The notes: generated from the sequence alone by a model not told the origin. A DNA stretch of 64,000 nucleotides from Pseudomonas sp. FP2196 (GCF_030687715.1 NZ_CP117445.1:1546501-1610500); one strand, 5' to 3'; counted from the stretch's first letter, positions 7,565 through 16,966 are shown. Program-made: numbers and translations.

Positions 7565-8995
7565 ATGTCGATACCTAGCTTGAAATCTTATCTCTCCATC
7601 TTCGCTACTGTGCTGCTGCTCGGTCAGGCTGTTCCTGCCGCCCAAGCGGCCGATCTGCCGGATTTCACCCAACTGGTCGAACAAGCTTCGCCTGCCGTGG
7701 TGAACATCAGTACCACGCAGAAACTGCCTGATCGCAAAGTGAACCAGCAGATGCCTGATCTCGAAGGCCTGCCGCCTATGCTGCGCGAGTTCTTCGAGCG
7801 CGGCATGCCGCCTCAACAGCGTTCGCCGGGCGGTGGTCGCCAGCGTGAAGCGCAATCACTGGGTTCGGGCTTCATCATTTCTTCCGATGGCTACATTCTG
7901 ACCAACAACCATGTGATTGCCGATGCCGACGAAATCCTCGTTCGGCTGGCTGATCGCAGCGAAATGAAAGCCAAACTGATTGGTACTGACCCGCGTTCCG
8001 ACGTGGCCCTGCTGAAAATCGAAGGCAAGGATCTGCCGGTGCTCAAACTCGGCAAATCCCAGGATCTGAAGGCCGGCCAATGGGTGGTGGCAATCGGTTC
8101 GCCTTTCGGCTTTGACCACACCGTGACCCAAGGCATCGTCAGCGCCGTTGGCCGTAGCCTGCCGAACGAAAACTATGTGCCGTTCATCCAGACCGACGTG
8201 CCGATCAACCCGGGCAACTCCGGCGGCCCGCTGTTCAACCTGAATGGGGAGGTGGTCGGGATCAACTCGCAGATCTACACCCGTTCCGGTGGCTTCATGG
8301 GCGTGTCGTTCGCTATTCCTATCGATGTGGCGATGGATGTTTCCAACCAGCTGAAGAGTGGCGGCAAAGTCAGCCGTGGCTGGCTGGGCGTGGTTATTCA
8401 GGAAGTGAACAAGGATCTGGCCGAGTCGTTCGGTCTTGAGAAACCGGCCGGTGCGCTGGTTGCTCAGATCCAGGACGACGGTCCTGCGGCCAAGGGCGGC
8501 CTGCAAGTCGGCGACGTGATCCTGAGCATGAACGGCCAGCCGATCGTTATGTCTGCTGATCTGCCACATCTGGTCGGCGCACTGAAGGCCGGTGCGAAAG
8601 CCAATCTGGAAGTGATTCGTGAAGGCAAACGCAAAAACGTCGAGTTGACTGTTGGCGCGATTCCGGACGAAGACAAAGAGCTGGGTGCGTTGCCGAAGTC
8701 CGGTGCCGAAACCAACAGCAACCGTCTCGGTGTTTCGGTGGGCGAGCTGACCGCCGAGCAAAAGAAAGCCTACGACCTTAAAGGTGGCGTGGTCATCAAG
8801 GAAGTGCAGGACGGTCCTGCGGCCCTGATCGGTCTGCAGCCGGGTGATGTCATCACCCACCTGAACAACCAGGCCATCGGTTCCTCCAAGGAGTTCGCCG
8901 AGATCGCCAAGGCACTGCCGAAGAACCGTTCGGTGTCGATGCGGGTTCTGCGTCAAGGTCGTGCGAGTTTCATCACCTTCAAACTGGCCGAATAA
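7565..8995 (+). CDS. mucD: Periplasmic serine protease MucD (DegP/HtrA family)
   Basis: The 476-residue protease degrades misfolded envelope proteins and lowers AlgU activation. It has a signal peptide (cut near AQA at about residue 28), a trypsin-like domain with His116 (LTNNHVI), Asp146 (SDVALLKI) and Ser219 (NPGNSGGPLF), and two PDZ domains (about 270-370 and 380-470), including the repeated GLQxGDVI loops. The length matches MucD of P. aeruginosa. I used ATG 7565, preceded by a GGGAG ribosome site; an earlier GTG in the frame adds residues that are not signal-like. A strong hairpin terminator follows at 9013. Confidence 0.96.
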   Translation: MSIPSLKSYLSIFATVLLLGQAVPAAQAADLPDFTQLVEQASPAVVNISTTQKLPDRKVNQQMPDLEGLPPMLREFFERGMPPQQRSPGGGRQREAQSLGSGFIISSDGYILTNNHVIADADEILVRLADRSEMKAKLIGTDPRSDVALLKIEGKDLPVLKLGKSQDLKAGQWVVAIGSPFGFDHTVTQGIVSAVGRSLPNENYVPFIQTDVPINPGNSGGPLFNLNGEVVGINSQIYTRSGGFMGVSFAIPIDVAMDVSNQLKSGGKVSRGWLGVVIQEVNKDLAESFGLEKPAGALVAQIQDDGPAAKGGLQVGDVILSMNGQPIVMSADLPHLVGALKAGAKANLEVIREGKRKNVELTVGAIPDEDKELGALPKSGAETNSNRLGVSVGELTAEQKKAYDLKGGVVIKEVQDGPAALIGLQPGDVITHLNNQAIGSSKEFAEIAKALPKNRSVSMRVLRQGRASFITFKLAE

Positions 8996-9012
8996 AAGCC
9001 AGTGATAAAAAG

Positions 9013-9040
9013 AAGCCGCCTCGGAAGAGGCGGCTTTTTT
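9013..9040. terminator. Rho-independent terminator, mucD/bepA
   Basis: GCCGCCTC, loop GGAA, GAGGCGGC gives a perfect 8-bp stem followed by six T on the plus strand and preceded by AA (AAAAA further upstream). It ends the algU-mucD operon and may also serve the converging bepA. Confidence 0.92.
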
Positions 9041-9074
9041 ATGTCTGGAGTTTTTATGTCGCGAACATAGATGC

Positions 9075-10508
9075 TCAGCCCATCATGTCCTTGACCATGC
9101 GCTCCTGCTCCATCAACTCGCGCTGGCGGGCGTCAATCCGCGAGGAGAGCGGGAAGTTGCTACCGGCCTTGCGCTTGGCAAAGTCGAGTTGCTGGATCGC
9201 CTGACGATAATCGCCAACCAGGGCAAAATATTCGGCGCGCGCCTGGTGCAGGCCAATGATGTTGCCCGACAGGCCACGGGTTTCGGCAACCTGATACCAG
9301 ACGTCCGGATCATCCGGACGTGATTTGAGCAGGCTTTCCAGTGCCTTCTCGGCATCAGCGGCACGGTTCTGCTTGAGCAGAAGATCGACCCGAACCTGAT
9401 TCAGCGGATAGTTGCCGGGATATTGCGTGAGCATCCGGTCAACCCGCGACTGCGCATCAGGCAGGCGATTGTTGGTGATGTCCAGATCAACCTGGGCGAG
9501 GTTGTAGATGATCTCGTTCGGCGCGCTGACCAACAGTTGTTTGAGGTTCTCTCGCGCTTCATTCAACTGACCGCCCTTGATCTGCGCGATGGCCAGACCA
9601 TAGCGCGCGACATCGTTTTTCGGATTCTCGTCCAGCTGTGCACGAAAGCGCTTGGCGCCCAGCCCGGGAGTTTCTTCGTAGATCAGTTGCACGCGTGCGC
9701 GAATCAGTTGATAGCGCTTGGTGTCTTCGATGCCGCCCGATTTGGCCTGTTCGGCGCGGTTGCGAGTGTCGGCGATACGCGATTCCGTGACCGGGTGAGT
9801 CAGGAGGAATTCCGGTGGCTTGGCGTCGAAGCGGTACTGGCGCATCAACCGTTCGAACATGGTTGGCATCGAGCGCGGGTCGTACCCGGCTTTTTCCAGA
9901 TTGAGGATGCCGATACGGTCGGCTTCCTGTTCGTTCTGGCGGGAGAAGGTCCGTTGCGCCTGAATCGCTGCGGCCTGAGTGCCAGCAATGGTCGCGATGC
10001 CGGCGTCACCGCCACCGGCTGCAGCAATCACGATCCCGGCCAGCAGGGCTGCCATCATCGGGACTTGCATGCGCTGCGAAGCTTCGACCCCGCGGGCAAA
10101 GTGGCGTTGCGACAAGTGCGCCAGTTCGTGTGCCAGTACCGACGCGTATTCGCCCTCGGTCTGCGCATTCAGAAACAGACCACCATTGACCCCGACCACG
10201 CCGCCCGGTGCCGCGAAAGCGTTGAGCTGCGGGCTGTTGATCAGAATGAATTCGAGGCGTCGGTCAGTGACCTGACTGGTTTCCACCAGCTTGTAAACGC
10301 TGGATTCGACGTAGTCCTTGAGTTGCGGATCGTTGAGCTGTGAAACCTGGCTGCGCAACATGGCCAGCCACGCCCGGCCGAGCTGGTATTCCTGTTGCGG
10401 CGAGACAATGGCAGAACTGGCGTCGCCGAGTGACGGCAGATCGTCGGCAAAGCCCGGTGAGGCGAGCAGGCAAGCGAGCGTCAGCAGGGTAGGGCGCAGA
10501 AAAGTCAT
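9075..10508 (-). CDS. bepA: Periplasmic metalloprotease/chaperone BepA (M48 family with TPR)
   Basis: The 477-residue protein has a signal peptide (cut near GFA at residue 21), an M48 zinc-protease domain with HELAH at about residues 127-131 and the third-ligand motif NEQEADRIG, then a C-terminal tetratricopeptide-repeat region (about 290-450). BepA (YfgC) helps LptD and Bam substrates assemble in the outer membrane and degrades stalled forms. I chose ATG 10508 over a codon 7 residues upstream because it gives a clean signal peptide. The gene is divergent from tusA; bamC of the same quality-control function lies 4 kb away. Confidence 0.9.
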   Translation of the reverse strand: MTFLRPTLLTLACLLASPGFADDLPSLGDASSAIVSPQQEYQLGRAWLAMLRSQVSQLNDPQLKDYVESSVYKLVETSQVTDRRLEFILINSPQLNAFAAPGGVVGVNGGLFLNAQTEGEYASVLAHELAHLSQRHFARGVEASQRMQVPMMAALLAGIVIAAAGGGDAGIATIAGTQAAAIQAQRTFSRQNEQEADRIGILNLEKAGYDPRSMPTMFERLMRQYRFDAKPPEFLLTHPVTESRIADTRNRAEQAKSGGIEDTKRYQLIRARVQLIYEETPGLGAKRFRAQLDENPKNDVARYGLAIAQIKGGQLNEARENLKQLLVSAPNEIIYNLAQVDLDITNNRLPDAQSRVDRMLTQYPGNYPLNQVRVDLLLKQNRAADAEKALESLLKSRPDDPDVWYQVAETRGLSGNIIGLHQARAEYFALVGDYRQAIQQLDFAKRKAGSNFPLSSRIDARQRELMEQERMVKDMMG

Positions 10509-10606
10509 GCACAAAGCCTTAGAAGACAAAGACCTTACTGTAGCCGGACACCAAGCCTGCGACCAGATATTCTAGGCAGCTCGATGACTTGAACCGGAGT
10601 GACGCA

Positions 10607-10846
10607 ATGACTGACGCTGTAGCCCATGAGGTAGAACTGGACGCCAGTGGTCTTAACTGTCCGTTGCCGTTACTCAAGGCAAAAATGGAGCTCAACAAGC
10701 TTCAAAGCGGCGACGTGCTCAAGGTGATCGCCACGGATGCAGGCTCGCAGCGCGACTTCCGCACCTTTGCCAAGTTGGCCGGTCATACGCTGCTGCGCGA
10801 AGAAGACGACGCGGGCGTCTACCGTTACTGGTTGAAAAAAGCCTGA
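10607..10846 (+). CDS. tusA: TusA-family sulfurtransferase
   Basis: The 79-residue protein has the CPxPxLK-type motif (NCPLPLLKAK, Cys18) that carries sulfur as a persulfide in TusA/SirA proteins. Such proteins relay sulfur to tRNA thiolation or to molybdenum-cofactor enzymes. In P. aeruginosa the gene at this position (before perM and bcp) was linked to molybdenum cofactor maturation and nitrate respiration, so that role is possible here. I used ATG 10607 with a GGAGTGA ribosome site; an upstream TTG at 10589 is less likely. The next gene starts 32 bp downstream. Confidence 0.88.
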   Translation: MTDAVAHEVELDASGLNCPLPLLKAKMELNKLQSGDVLKVIATDAGSQRDFRTFAKLAGHTLLREEDDAGVYRYWLKKA

Positions 10847-10878
10847 AACCGACAGCGTAAAAGACCTAAGGATTATTG

Positions 10879-11949
10879 ATGTTCAAAGTGTTACGCGACT
10901 GGATTCAGCGCTACTTCTCCGACGAAGAAGCCGTGGTGCTGGCCGTACTGCTGGTGCTGGCTTTTACTGCAGTGCTGACCCTCGGCGGCATGCTGGCCCC
11001 TGTGTTGGCCGGGATGGTGCTGGCGTACCTGATGCAGGGGCTGGTGGTCACGCTTGAGCGTCTGCGCGTGCCGGGTGGTGTGGCGGTGGGGCTAGTGTTC
11101 GCGCTGTTCATGGGCGTGCTGATGCTCTTTATCGTCGTGGTGTTGCCGCTGCTCTGGCATCAGCTGATCACGCTGTTCAACGAACTGCCGGGCATGCTCG
11201 CAAAATGGCAGTCGCTGCTGTTGCTGCTGCCGGAGCGCTATCCGCATCTGGTCTCTGACGAGCAGGTGTTGCAGGCAATCGAGGCCGCGCGCGGCGAGAT
11301 CGGCAAGTTCGGCCAATGGGCACTGACCTTTTCGCTGTCGAGTCTGCCATTGTTGGTCAATATCATGATCTATCTGGTGTTGGTGCCGATCCTGGTGTTC
11401 TTCTTCCTCAAGGATCGGGCAATGATCGGCGAGTGGGTGCGTGGCTATTTACCGCGTGAACGGGCGCTGATCACGCGGGTAGCGCAGGAAATGAACCGGC
11501 AGATCGCCAACTACATTCGCGGTAAGGTCATCGAGATCGTGATTTGCGGCGGCGTGACCTACATCGCCTTCGTCGCACTAGGCCTCAACTATGCAGCGCT
11601 GCTGGCGTTGCTGGTCGGTGTTTCGGTGGTGGTGCCATATGTCGGCGCGGTCGTAGTGACGGTGCCAGTGCTGCTGATTGCGCTGTTCCAGTGGGGTTGG
11701 AGCGACCAGTTCATCTATCTGATGGCGGTCTACGGGATCATCCAGACGCTGGACGGCAACGTGCTGGTGCCGCTGCTGTTTTCCGAGGCGGTCAACCTGC
11801 ACCCTGTGGCAATTATCTGCGCGGTGCTGTTATTTGGCGGGCTGTGGGGGTTCTGGGGCGTGTTCTTTGCGATTCCCCTGGCGACGCTATTCAAGGCTGT
11901 GCTGGACGCGTGGCCGCGCAAGGAACCGGCGGTAGCGCCACTTCTTTAA
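10879..11949 (+). CDS. perM: AI-2E/PerM family membrane protein
   Basis: The 356-residue polytopic membrane protein belongs to the PerM/AI-2E exporter family. Hydrophobic segments occur near residues 17-35, 37-55, 65-88, 150-175, 210-235, 240-265, 275-300 and 305-335; the conserved motif PYVGAVVVTVPVL and the late GLWGFWGVFFAIPLATLFK are family hallmarks. Family members have been proposed to export AI-2 or act as sodium/proton antiporters or permeases; the substrate here cannot be read from sequence. The ATG at 10879 directly follows a TTG; the spacing to AAGGA favours ATG. It probably forms an operon with tusA. Confidence 0.85.
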   Translation: MFKVLRDWIQRYFSDEEAVVLAVLLVLAFTAVLTLGGMLAPVLAGMVLAYLMQGLVVTLERLRVPGGVAVGLVFALFMGVLMLFIVVVLPLLWHQLITLFNELPGMLAKWQSLLLLLPERYPHLVSDEQVLQAIEAARGEIGKFGQWALTFSLSSLPLLVNIMIYLVLVPILVFFFLKDRAMIGEWVRGYLPRERALITRVAQEMNRQIANYIRGKVIEIVICGGVTYIAFVALGLNYAALLALLVGVSVVVPYVGAVVVTVPVLLIALFQWGWSDQFIYLMAVYGIIQTLDGNVLVPLLFSEAVNLHPVAIICAVLLFGGLWGFWGVFFAIPLATLFKAVLDAWPRKEPAVAPLL

Positions 11950-11950
11950 C

Positions 11951-12019
11951 GGCCTTCGGCAGCTCCTACAGAAACGTATTCCAAATGCAGGAACTGCCGA
12001 AAGCTGCGATCTTTTGATC
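11951..12019. repeat. Palindromic repeat (GTAGGAGCTGCCGAAGGCTGCGATC family)
   Basis: An imperfect inverted pair between the convergent perM and bcp 3' ends: GGCCTTCGGCAGCTCCTACA on the left and a diverged CAGGAACTGCCGAAAGCTGC arm continuing into GATCTTTTGATC on the right. The same family occurs at 21481, 23433, 26072 and 31848. Confidence 0.75.
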
Positions 12020-12493
12020 TTAGGCTTTGTACAGAGCCTGAGCCGCAGCCAGCACTGCATCCACATGCCCCGGCACTTTCACACCGCGCCATTCGTGACG
12101 CAGCACACCGTCCTTGTCGATCAGGAAAGTGCTGCGATCAACACCCAGGTATTCCTTGCCGTACAGCTTCTTCAGCTTGATCACGTCGAACAGTTGGCAG
12201 ACCGCTTCGTCCTTGTCGCTGATCAGCTCGAACGGAAACTCCTGCTTGCACTTGAAGTTCTCGTGGGACTTCAGGCTGTCGCGCGAGATGCCGAAGATTT
12301 CAGTGTTGGCAGCCTTGAACGCCGCGTACTGATCACGAAAGCCCTGGCCTTCGGTGGTGCATCCGGGGGTGCTGTCCTTCGGATAGAAGTAAATCACCAC
12401 TTGCTTGCCCTTCAGGGCTGACAGGCTGACGGTTTGCCCGCTGGTGGCAGGTGCTTCGAAATCCGCAACCGGTTGGTCGATGACAACGGCCAT
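12020..12493 (-). CDS. bcp: Thioredoxin-dependent peroxiredoxin Bcp (PrxQ)
   Basis: The 157-residue cytosolic peroxiredoxin reduces hydrogen peroxide and organic hydroperoxides. The peroxidatic motif is YPKDSTPGCTTE with Cys45. The resolving cysteine found five residues on in E. coli Bcp is replaced by Gln50; instead Cys82 (FKCKQEF) lies 37 residues downstream, the spacing of the alpha-3 type of PrxQ known from Xanthomonas. The length is normal. It is followed 10 bp upstream by gcvR on the same strand, a conserved pairing. Confidence 0.94.
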   Translation of the reverse strand: MAVVIDQPVADFEAPATSGQTVSLSALKGKQVVIYFYPKDSTPGCTTEGQGFRDQYAAFKAANTEIFGISRDSLKSHENFKCKQEFPFELISDKDEAVCQLFDVIKLKKLYGKEYLGVDRSTFLIDKDGVLRHEWRGVKVPGHVDAVLAAAQALYKA

Positions 12494-12503
12494 GAAAGCT
12501 TCC

Positions 12504-13064
12504 TTACATTGGGTTTTGTGGGCGCCACGGCTCGATCAGGGCGTCGAGGTTCATCGCGTCGGCGAAATCCAGGAACTGATCACGTAGCCAACTGATCTGG
12601 GTGCCTGCCGGCAGGGTCACGGTGAACGTGGCGTTGAGCATGGTGCCGCCGGTCTGTGGTGCCTGATAGGTGTCGCAGGTCAGGTTTTCCAGCTCGACGT
12701 TATGATCCATGAAGAACTGGCACAGCTCATTGATGATGTCCGGGCGATACGCCGAGCTGACGTAAGCCACGTAAGGCAACGCCTGCGGACGATTTTCCAA
12801 CGGCGCGCTGCGCACCACATTGACGGTGAAGGCGTGCTTCTTGGCGAGACCCGACAGGCTGCCTTCCAGACGCGCGAGGGCGTCCCAACTGCCAGAGATC
12901 TCGAGGATCAGCGCACTGCACTCGCCGTGGCGGGTCAGGCGGGAAGTAACCACGGCGCAGCGATTTTCATGGCTGGCGCGGCACAGGACGTTAGTCAGCT
13001 CCATGGGGTTGGCGCCGAGGGCACTGATAACAAGGAATTGTTCGCGAACTGTGGGGGTGGACAT
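12504..13064 (-). CDS. gcvR: Glycine cleavage system transcriptional repressor GcvR (ACT domains)
   Basis: The 186-residue protein has two ACT domains (about residues 8-85 and 95-170), with the GANPMELTNVLCRASHENRCAV start and GxPxIINELCQFF-type second domain. GcvR in E. coli binds GcvA and blocks activation of the glycine-cleavage genes when glycine is low; it does not bind DNA by itself, and I see no DNA-binding motif here. It is encoded just upstream of bcp in the same direction and is divergent from dapA. Assignment is from domain layout and from the gcvR-bcp-dapA neighbourhood; a more general ACT regulator is possible. Confidence 0.82.
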   Translation of the reverse strand: MSTPTVREQFLVISALGANPMELTNVLCRASHENRCAVVTSRLTRHGECSALILEISGSWDALARLEGSLSGLAKKHAFTVNVVRSAPLENRPQALPYVAYVSSAYRPDIINELCQFFMDHNVELENLTCDTYQAPQTGGTMLNATFTVTLPAGTQISWLRDQFLDFADAMNLDALIEPWRPQNPM

Positions 13065-13401
13065 GCAGCATTCCTAAAGCGATGAGCGGTCGGTAGGTTG
13101 ACGGGCGTTGGTCGCCGGGGGAGGGCCTCTGCCCATTCAGGCTGCCCGTTCAGAGAACCCCGACAAGCGCTCGAGGCTCGCTCCACAGAAGCGGGAGCGC
13201 GTCGATGCGACGCAGGAACGGGGTCTGGGAGGCCGAAAAGGAGGGCTGGAACCCGGCATACAAGCTGATCAGTACCGATCAAAGTCTGAAGGGTAGCGAA
13301 AAGCGACGCCAAGGGGAATGGCGGCTGCGCAGTACTTTGCTTGTGCAAGCATCTTGGCGCCAGTACCATTACCGCTCTCTTTTTCCGGCAGGAGCGGTTT
13401 C
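13065..13401. other. gcvR-dapA intergenic region
   Basis: This 337-bp gap between divergent gcvR and dapA holds no gene that I can support. It contains a plausible dapA promoter (13341-13369) and a G/C-rich stretch without a clear repeat. Confidence 0.5.
13341..13369 (+). promoter_or_regulatory. Candidate sigma-70 promoter of dapA
   Basis: TTGTGC at 13341-13346, a 17-bp spacer and TACCAT at 13364-13369 resemble a housekeeping promoter 33 bp before the dapA start. The short leader leaves room for a GGAG ribosome site (13390-13394) only. Confidence 0.4.
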
Positions 13402-14280
13402 ATGATTGCGGGCAGTATGGTGGCACTGGTCACTCCCATGGATGCACAAGGGCGTCTTGACTGGGACAGCCTCAGCAAACTCGTGGACTTCCATCTCAAG
13501 AACGGCACCCATGCCATTGTCGCGGTCGGCACCACCGGCGAGTCGGCAACCCTTGATGTAGAAGAACATATCGCCGTCATCAAAGCCGTGGTCAAACAGG
13601 TTGCCGGGCGCATTCCGGTCATCGCCGGCACTGGCGCCAACTCGACCCGCGAAGCCGTCGAATTGACCCGCAATGCCAAAGAAGCCGGTGCCGATGCCTG
13701 CCTGCTGGTGGTTCCGTATTACAACAAGCCGACTCAGGAAGGCCTGTACCAGCACTTCAAACACATCGCCGAAGCGGTCGATATCCCACAGATTCTCTAC
13801 AACGTTCCTGGCCGCACCTCTTGCGACATGCAGGCCGAGACTGTGATTCGGCTATCCACCGTGCCGAACATCATCGGCATCAAGGAAGCCACTGGCGACC
13901 TGAAGCGTGCCAAAGCGATTATCGACGGCGTGAGCAAAGACTTCATCGTGCTGTCCGGCGATGATCCGACCGCGGTCGAGCTGATCCTGCTGGGCGGCAA
14001 AGGCAATATCTCTGTTACCGCCAACGTCGCTCCGCGCGAAATGGCTGATCTGTGCGAGGCCGCGCTCAAGGGCGACGCCGACACCGCACGGGCGATCAAC
14101 GAAAAACTGATGCCGCTGCACAAGGACCTGTTCATCGAAGCCAACCCGATTCCGGTGAAATGGGCTTTGGTTGAAATGGGCCTGATGCACGAAGGCATCC
14201 GCCTGCCGCTGACCTGGCTGAGCGCACCTTGTCATGAAACGCTTCGCTCGGCCCTGCGCCAGTGCAGCGTCCTGGTTTAA
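13402..14280 (+). CDS. dapA: 4-hydroxy-tetrahydrodipicolinate synthase
   Basis: The 292-residue TIM-barrel lyase condenses pyruvate with L-aspartate semialdehyde in the lysine/diaminopimelate pathway. Visible catalytic residues are Lys161 ([11 protein letters not shown]) that forms the Schiff base with pyruvate, Tyr133 and Arg138 (ILYNVPGRT), Tyr107 (VVPYYNKP) and the Thr44-Thr45 pair (GTTGES). The length matches the E. coli enzyme. The ATG at 13402 has a CAGGAG ribosome site and gives the canonical [13 protein letters not shown] start. It is followed by bamC after 17 bp, an operon conserved in many gamma-proteobacteria. Confidence 0.97.
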   Translation: MIAGSMVALVTPMDAQGRLDWDSLSKLVDFHLKNGTHAIVAVGTTGESATLDVEEHIAVIKAVVKQVAGRIPVIAGTGANSTREAVELTRNAKEAGADACLLVVPYYNKPTQEGLYQHFKHIAEAVDIPQILYNVPGRTSCDMQAETVIRLSTVPNIIGIKEATGDLKRAKAIIDGVSKDFIVLSGDDPTAVELILLGGKGNISVTANVAPREMADLCEAALKGDADTARAINEKLMPLHKDLFIEANPIPVKWALVEMGLMHEGIRLPLTWLSAPCHETLRSALRQCSVLV

Positions 14281-14297
14281 TTGAGGAAGTACAACGC

Positions 14298-15413
14298 ATG
14301 AAGCGAATGGCCGGACTTTCCGCACTTGCCTTGATTATCTCCAGCACCAGTGGCTGCGGATGGGTCTGGGGCCCGGAAGGTTATTTCCGTGACCGTGGTA
14401 GCGATTACCTGGAAGCGCAACAGACTGCACCGATGCAACTGCCACCGGATGTCAGCACCTCCAAGCGTCTGGATCCGCTGCTGCCGATCCCGCGCAACGT
14501 TGCTGACGATACCGCCAAGGGCGAGTACGTGGTTCCACGTCCTCAACCGCTGTCGGCGATCGCCGATGCCACCGACTACTCGCTGCAGAAGAGTGGCGAT
14601 TCTCGTTGGGTAATGGCTCAGCACCCACCGGCCGAAGTCTGGCCAGTGGCTGTGCAGTTTTTCCAGGACAACGGTTTCCGTCTGGATGAGCAGCGTCCGC
14701 AAACTGGCGAGTTCACCACCACCTGGCAGCATTCCGACGAACTGTCCGCCGCCATGGCCAAGCGCCTGAGCGCGGCCGGTATCGCCAGCGACAGCGAAAC
14801 CCGCGTTCGCGTGCGTATCGAGCCGGGCGTGCAGCGCAATACCAGTGAAATTTACGTGGTCAGCGCCGAGCGGCCTGCCGGCAGCACTGCCGACGTGGCC
14901 TTTACCAATCGTTCGGTCAACACTGGCCTGGACGCAGCGTTGGTCGACGATATGCTCGCGAGCATGAGCCGTATCGCCGAGAAGGGCGGTTCGGTGTCGA
15001 TGCTGGCTTCGCGTGATTTCGATACCCCGAGCCGTGTCAGCCTCAGCGAAGACGGCAGCGGTAACCCGGTGTTGAACGTCGGTACCGATCTGGATCGCGC
15101 CTGGTCGAGCGTCGGCCGTGCGCTGGAGCAGGGCGAATGGCGCGTTGAAGACATCAACCGCAGTCTGGGCCTGTACTACATCAACCTGGCCGAAAAAGCC
15201 GAGAAGAAAGACGACAAGCCTGGTTTCTTCAGCAGCCTGTTCGGCAGTGCGCCGAGCAAGGAAGAAGTTGAAGCCCGTGCCGAGCGTTATCAGGTTCGCC
15301 TGAGCAAGGTTGGCGAGAACATTCAGGTGACCGTCGAGAAAAACATCAACACCGTCGCGCCGGCTGAAGTGGCGCGCAAAGTGTTGAGCGTCATTCAGGA
15401 CAACCTGGGCTGA
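14298..15413 (+). CDS. bamC: Outer membrane assembly lipoprotein BamC
   Basis: The 371-residue lipoprotein is a subunit of the BAM complex that inserts beta-barrel proteins into the outer membrane. A lipoprotein signal ends in SSTSGC with Cys20 as the acylated residue. After it comes an extended N-terminal lasso (with DYLEAQQTAPMQLPPDVSTSK, the segment that in E. coli binds BamD) and two helix-grip domains (about 100-220 and 245-370). It is longer than E. coli BamC (344) by an insertion near residue 310 rich in Lys/Asp. It lies between dapA and an MBL-fold gene, as in P. aeruginosa. Confidence 0.92.
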   Translation: MKRMAGLSALALIISSTSGCGWVWGPEGYFRDRGSDYLEAQQTAPMQLPPDVSTSKRLDPLLPIPRNVADDTAKGEYVVPRPQPLSAIADATDYSLQKSGDSRWVMAQHPPAEVWPVAVQFFQDNGFRLDEQRPQTGEFTTTWQHSDELSAAMAKRLSAAGIASDSETRVRVRIEPGVQRNTSEIYVVSAERPAGSTADVAFTNRSVNTGLDAALVDDMLASMSRIAEKGGSVSMLASRDFDTPSRVSLSEDGSGNPVLNVGTDLDRAWSSVGRALEQGEWRVEDINRSLGLYYINLAEKAEKKDDKPGFFSSLFGSAPSKEEVEARAERYQVRLSKVGENIQVTVEKNINTVAPAEVARKVLSVIQDNLG

Positions 15414-15417
15414 TCCA

Positions 15418-16179
15418 ATGCGTTTTGCCGTTCTCGGCAGCGGTAGCCAAGGGAACGGCACGCTGATCGCCAGTGCTGATACGTATGTGCTGGTGGATTG
15501 TGGTTTTTCCCTGCGGGAAACCGAAAAACGCTTGTTGCGTCTGGGTGTGAACCCGGCGCAACTGAGCGCGATACTCGTAACCCACGAACATGCCGACCAC
15601 GTGCATGGCGTGGGTTTGCTGTCTCGGCGCTACAATCTGCCGGTCTACCTCAGTCGCGGCACACTGCGCGGGATGCGCAAACCGATTGAACCCGCAGGCT
15701 TTCTGGCTGGCGGCGAGCAACTGCAGATCGGTGCACTGAACATCGGGGTCATTGCCGTGGCCCATGATGCGCAGGAGCCGACCCAGTATGTATTCAGTGA
15801 CAACGAACAGCGGCGCTTCGGCCTGCTGACCGACCTGGGTTCCTACTGCGAGCGGGTGCTGGACGGTTACCGGGATCTCGATGCGTTGATGATCGAATCC
15901 AACCATTGTCGTGACATGCTGGCCCGTGGTCACTACCCGTACTTTCTCAAGCAGCGGGTGGGCGGCGAGCTGGGACATTTGAACAACCATCAGGCGGCAT
16001 TCCTGGTGTCCGAGTTGGGCTGGCAGGGTCTCCAACACCTGGTCCTGGCCCATCTGAGCAGCAAGAACAACATGCCGCAGCTGGCCCGGCAATGTTTTGT
16101 CGACACCCTCGGGTGCGACCCGGACTGGCTGCAACTGGCCGATCAAGATTCAGGGCTCGACTGGCGCCACATCGCCTAG
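15418..16179 (+). CDS. MBL-fold metallo-hydrolase (YycJ/WalJ-like)
   Basis: The 253-residue protein has the metallo-beta-lactamase metal-binding motif THEHADHVHG (His56-x-His58-x-Asp60-His61), an earlier VLVDCGFS strand-loop and a late HLSSKNN segment. It resembles the YycJ/WalJ family, small phosphodiesterase-like members of the MBL superfamily, some linked to DNA mismatch processing in Gram-positive bacteria. No signal peptide is present, so it is cytosolic. It starts 4 bp after the bamC stop and 28 bp before purC, in the order seen in other pseudomonads. The true substrate is unknown. Confidence 0.85.
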   Translation: MRFAVLGSGSQGNGTLIASADTYVLVDCGFSLRETEKRLLRLGVNPAQLSAILVTHEHADHVHGVGLLSRRYNLPVYLSRGTLRGMRKPIEPAGFLAGGEQLQIGALNIGVIAVAHDAQEPTQYVFSDNEQRRFGLLTDLGSYCERVLDGYRDLDALMIESNHCRDMLARGHYPYFLKQRVGGELGHLNNHQAAFLVSELGWQGLQHLVLAHLSSKNNMPQLARQCFVDTLGCDPDWLQLADQDSGLDWRHIA

Positions 16180-16207
16180 CCCACCTACTTAGCAAGCGGA
16201 GCCCATC

Positions 16208-16921
16208 ATGGAAAAACGTGAAGAACTCTACCGCGGCAAAGCCAAATCGGTTTACAAGACCGACGACGCTGACCGCTTGATCCTGCTGTTTCGCAACGAC
16301 ACCTCGGCGTTCGACGGCAAGCGCATCGAGCAGCTCGACCGCAAAGGCATGGTGAACAACAAGTTCAACGCCTTCATCATGCAGAAACTCGAAGCGGCCG
16401 GCATTCCGACCCAATTCGACAAGCTTCTGGGCGACAACGAGTGCCTGGTGAAGAAGCTCGACATGATCCCGGTCGAGTGCGTCGTGCGTAACTACGCCGC
16501 CGGCAGCCTGGTAAAACGCCTGGGCGTCGAAGAAGGCATGAAGCTCAACCCGTACACCTTCGAGTTGTTCCTGAAGGACGACGCCAAGGGCGACCCGTTC
16601 ATCAACGAATCCCACGTTGTGGCATTCGGCTGGGGCACCGCCGAGCAACTGGCTCGCATGAAGGAACTGTCGCTCAAGGTCAACGAAGTGTTGACCAAGC
16701 TGTTCGATGACGCCGGCCTGCTGCTGGTCGACTTCAAGCTTGAATTCGGCGTGTTCAGCGACGGCTCCATCGTCCTGGGTGACGAATTCAGCCCGGACGG
16801 CTGCCGTCTGTGGGACAAGGACACCAAGAAGAAGATGGACAAAGACCGCTTCCGCCAAGGCCTCGGTGACGTTATCGAAGCTTACGAAGAAGTCGCCAAT
16901 CGTCTGGGCGTACCGCTTTAA
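16208..16921 (+). CDS. purC: SAICAR synthetase
   Basis: The 237-residue phosphoribosylaminoimidazole-succinocarboxamide synthase joins aspartate to CAIR in purine synthesis, using ATP. Family motifs are visible: [11 protein letters not shown] (ATP loop, residues about 7-17), [12 protein letters not shown] (about 91-102) and LVDFKLEFG, followed by [13 protein letters not shown] (metal and substrate loop). The length equals the E. coli enzyme. A GCAAGCGGAG ribosome site lies before the ATG. The tRNA-Ser gene follows 84 bp downstream with its own promoter. Confidence 0.97.
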   Translation: MEKREELYRGKAKSVYKTDDADRLILLFRNDTSAFDGKRIEQLDRKGMVNNKFNAFIMQKLEAAGIPTQFDKLLGDNECLVKKLDMIPVECVVRNYAAGSLVKRLGVEEGMKLNPYTFELFLKDDAKGDPFINESHVVAFGWGTAEQLARMKELSLKVNEVLTKLFDDAGLLLVDFKLEFGVFSDGSIVLGDEFSPDGCRLWDKDTKKKMDKDRFRQGLGDVIEAYEEVANRLGVPL

Positions 16922-16966
16922 TCGACGCAAGCATCTGATAGCACGGAAAAAATTTGCGAAAGGGGG

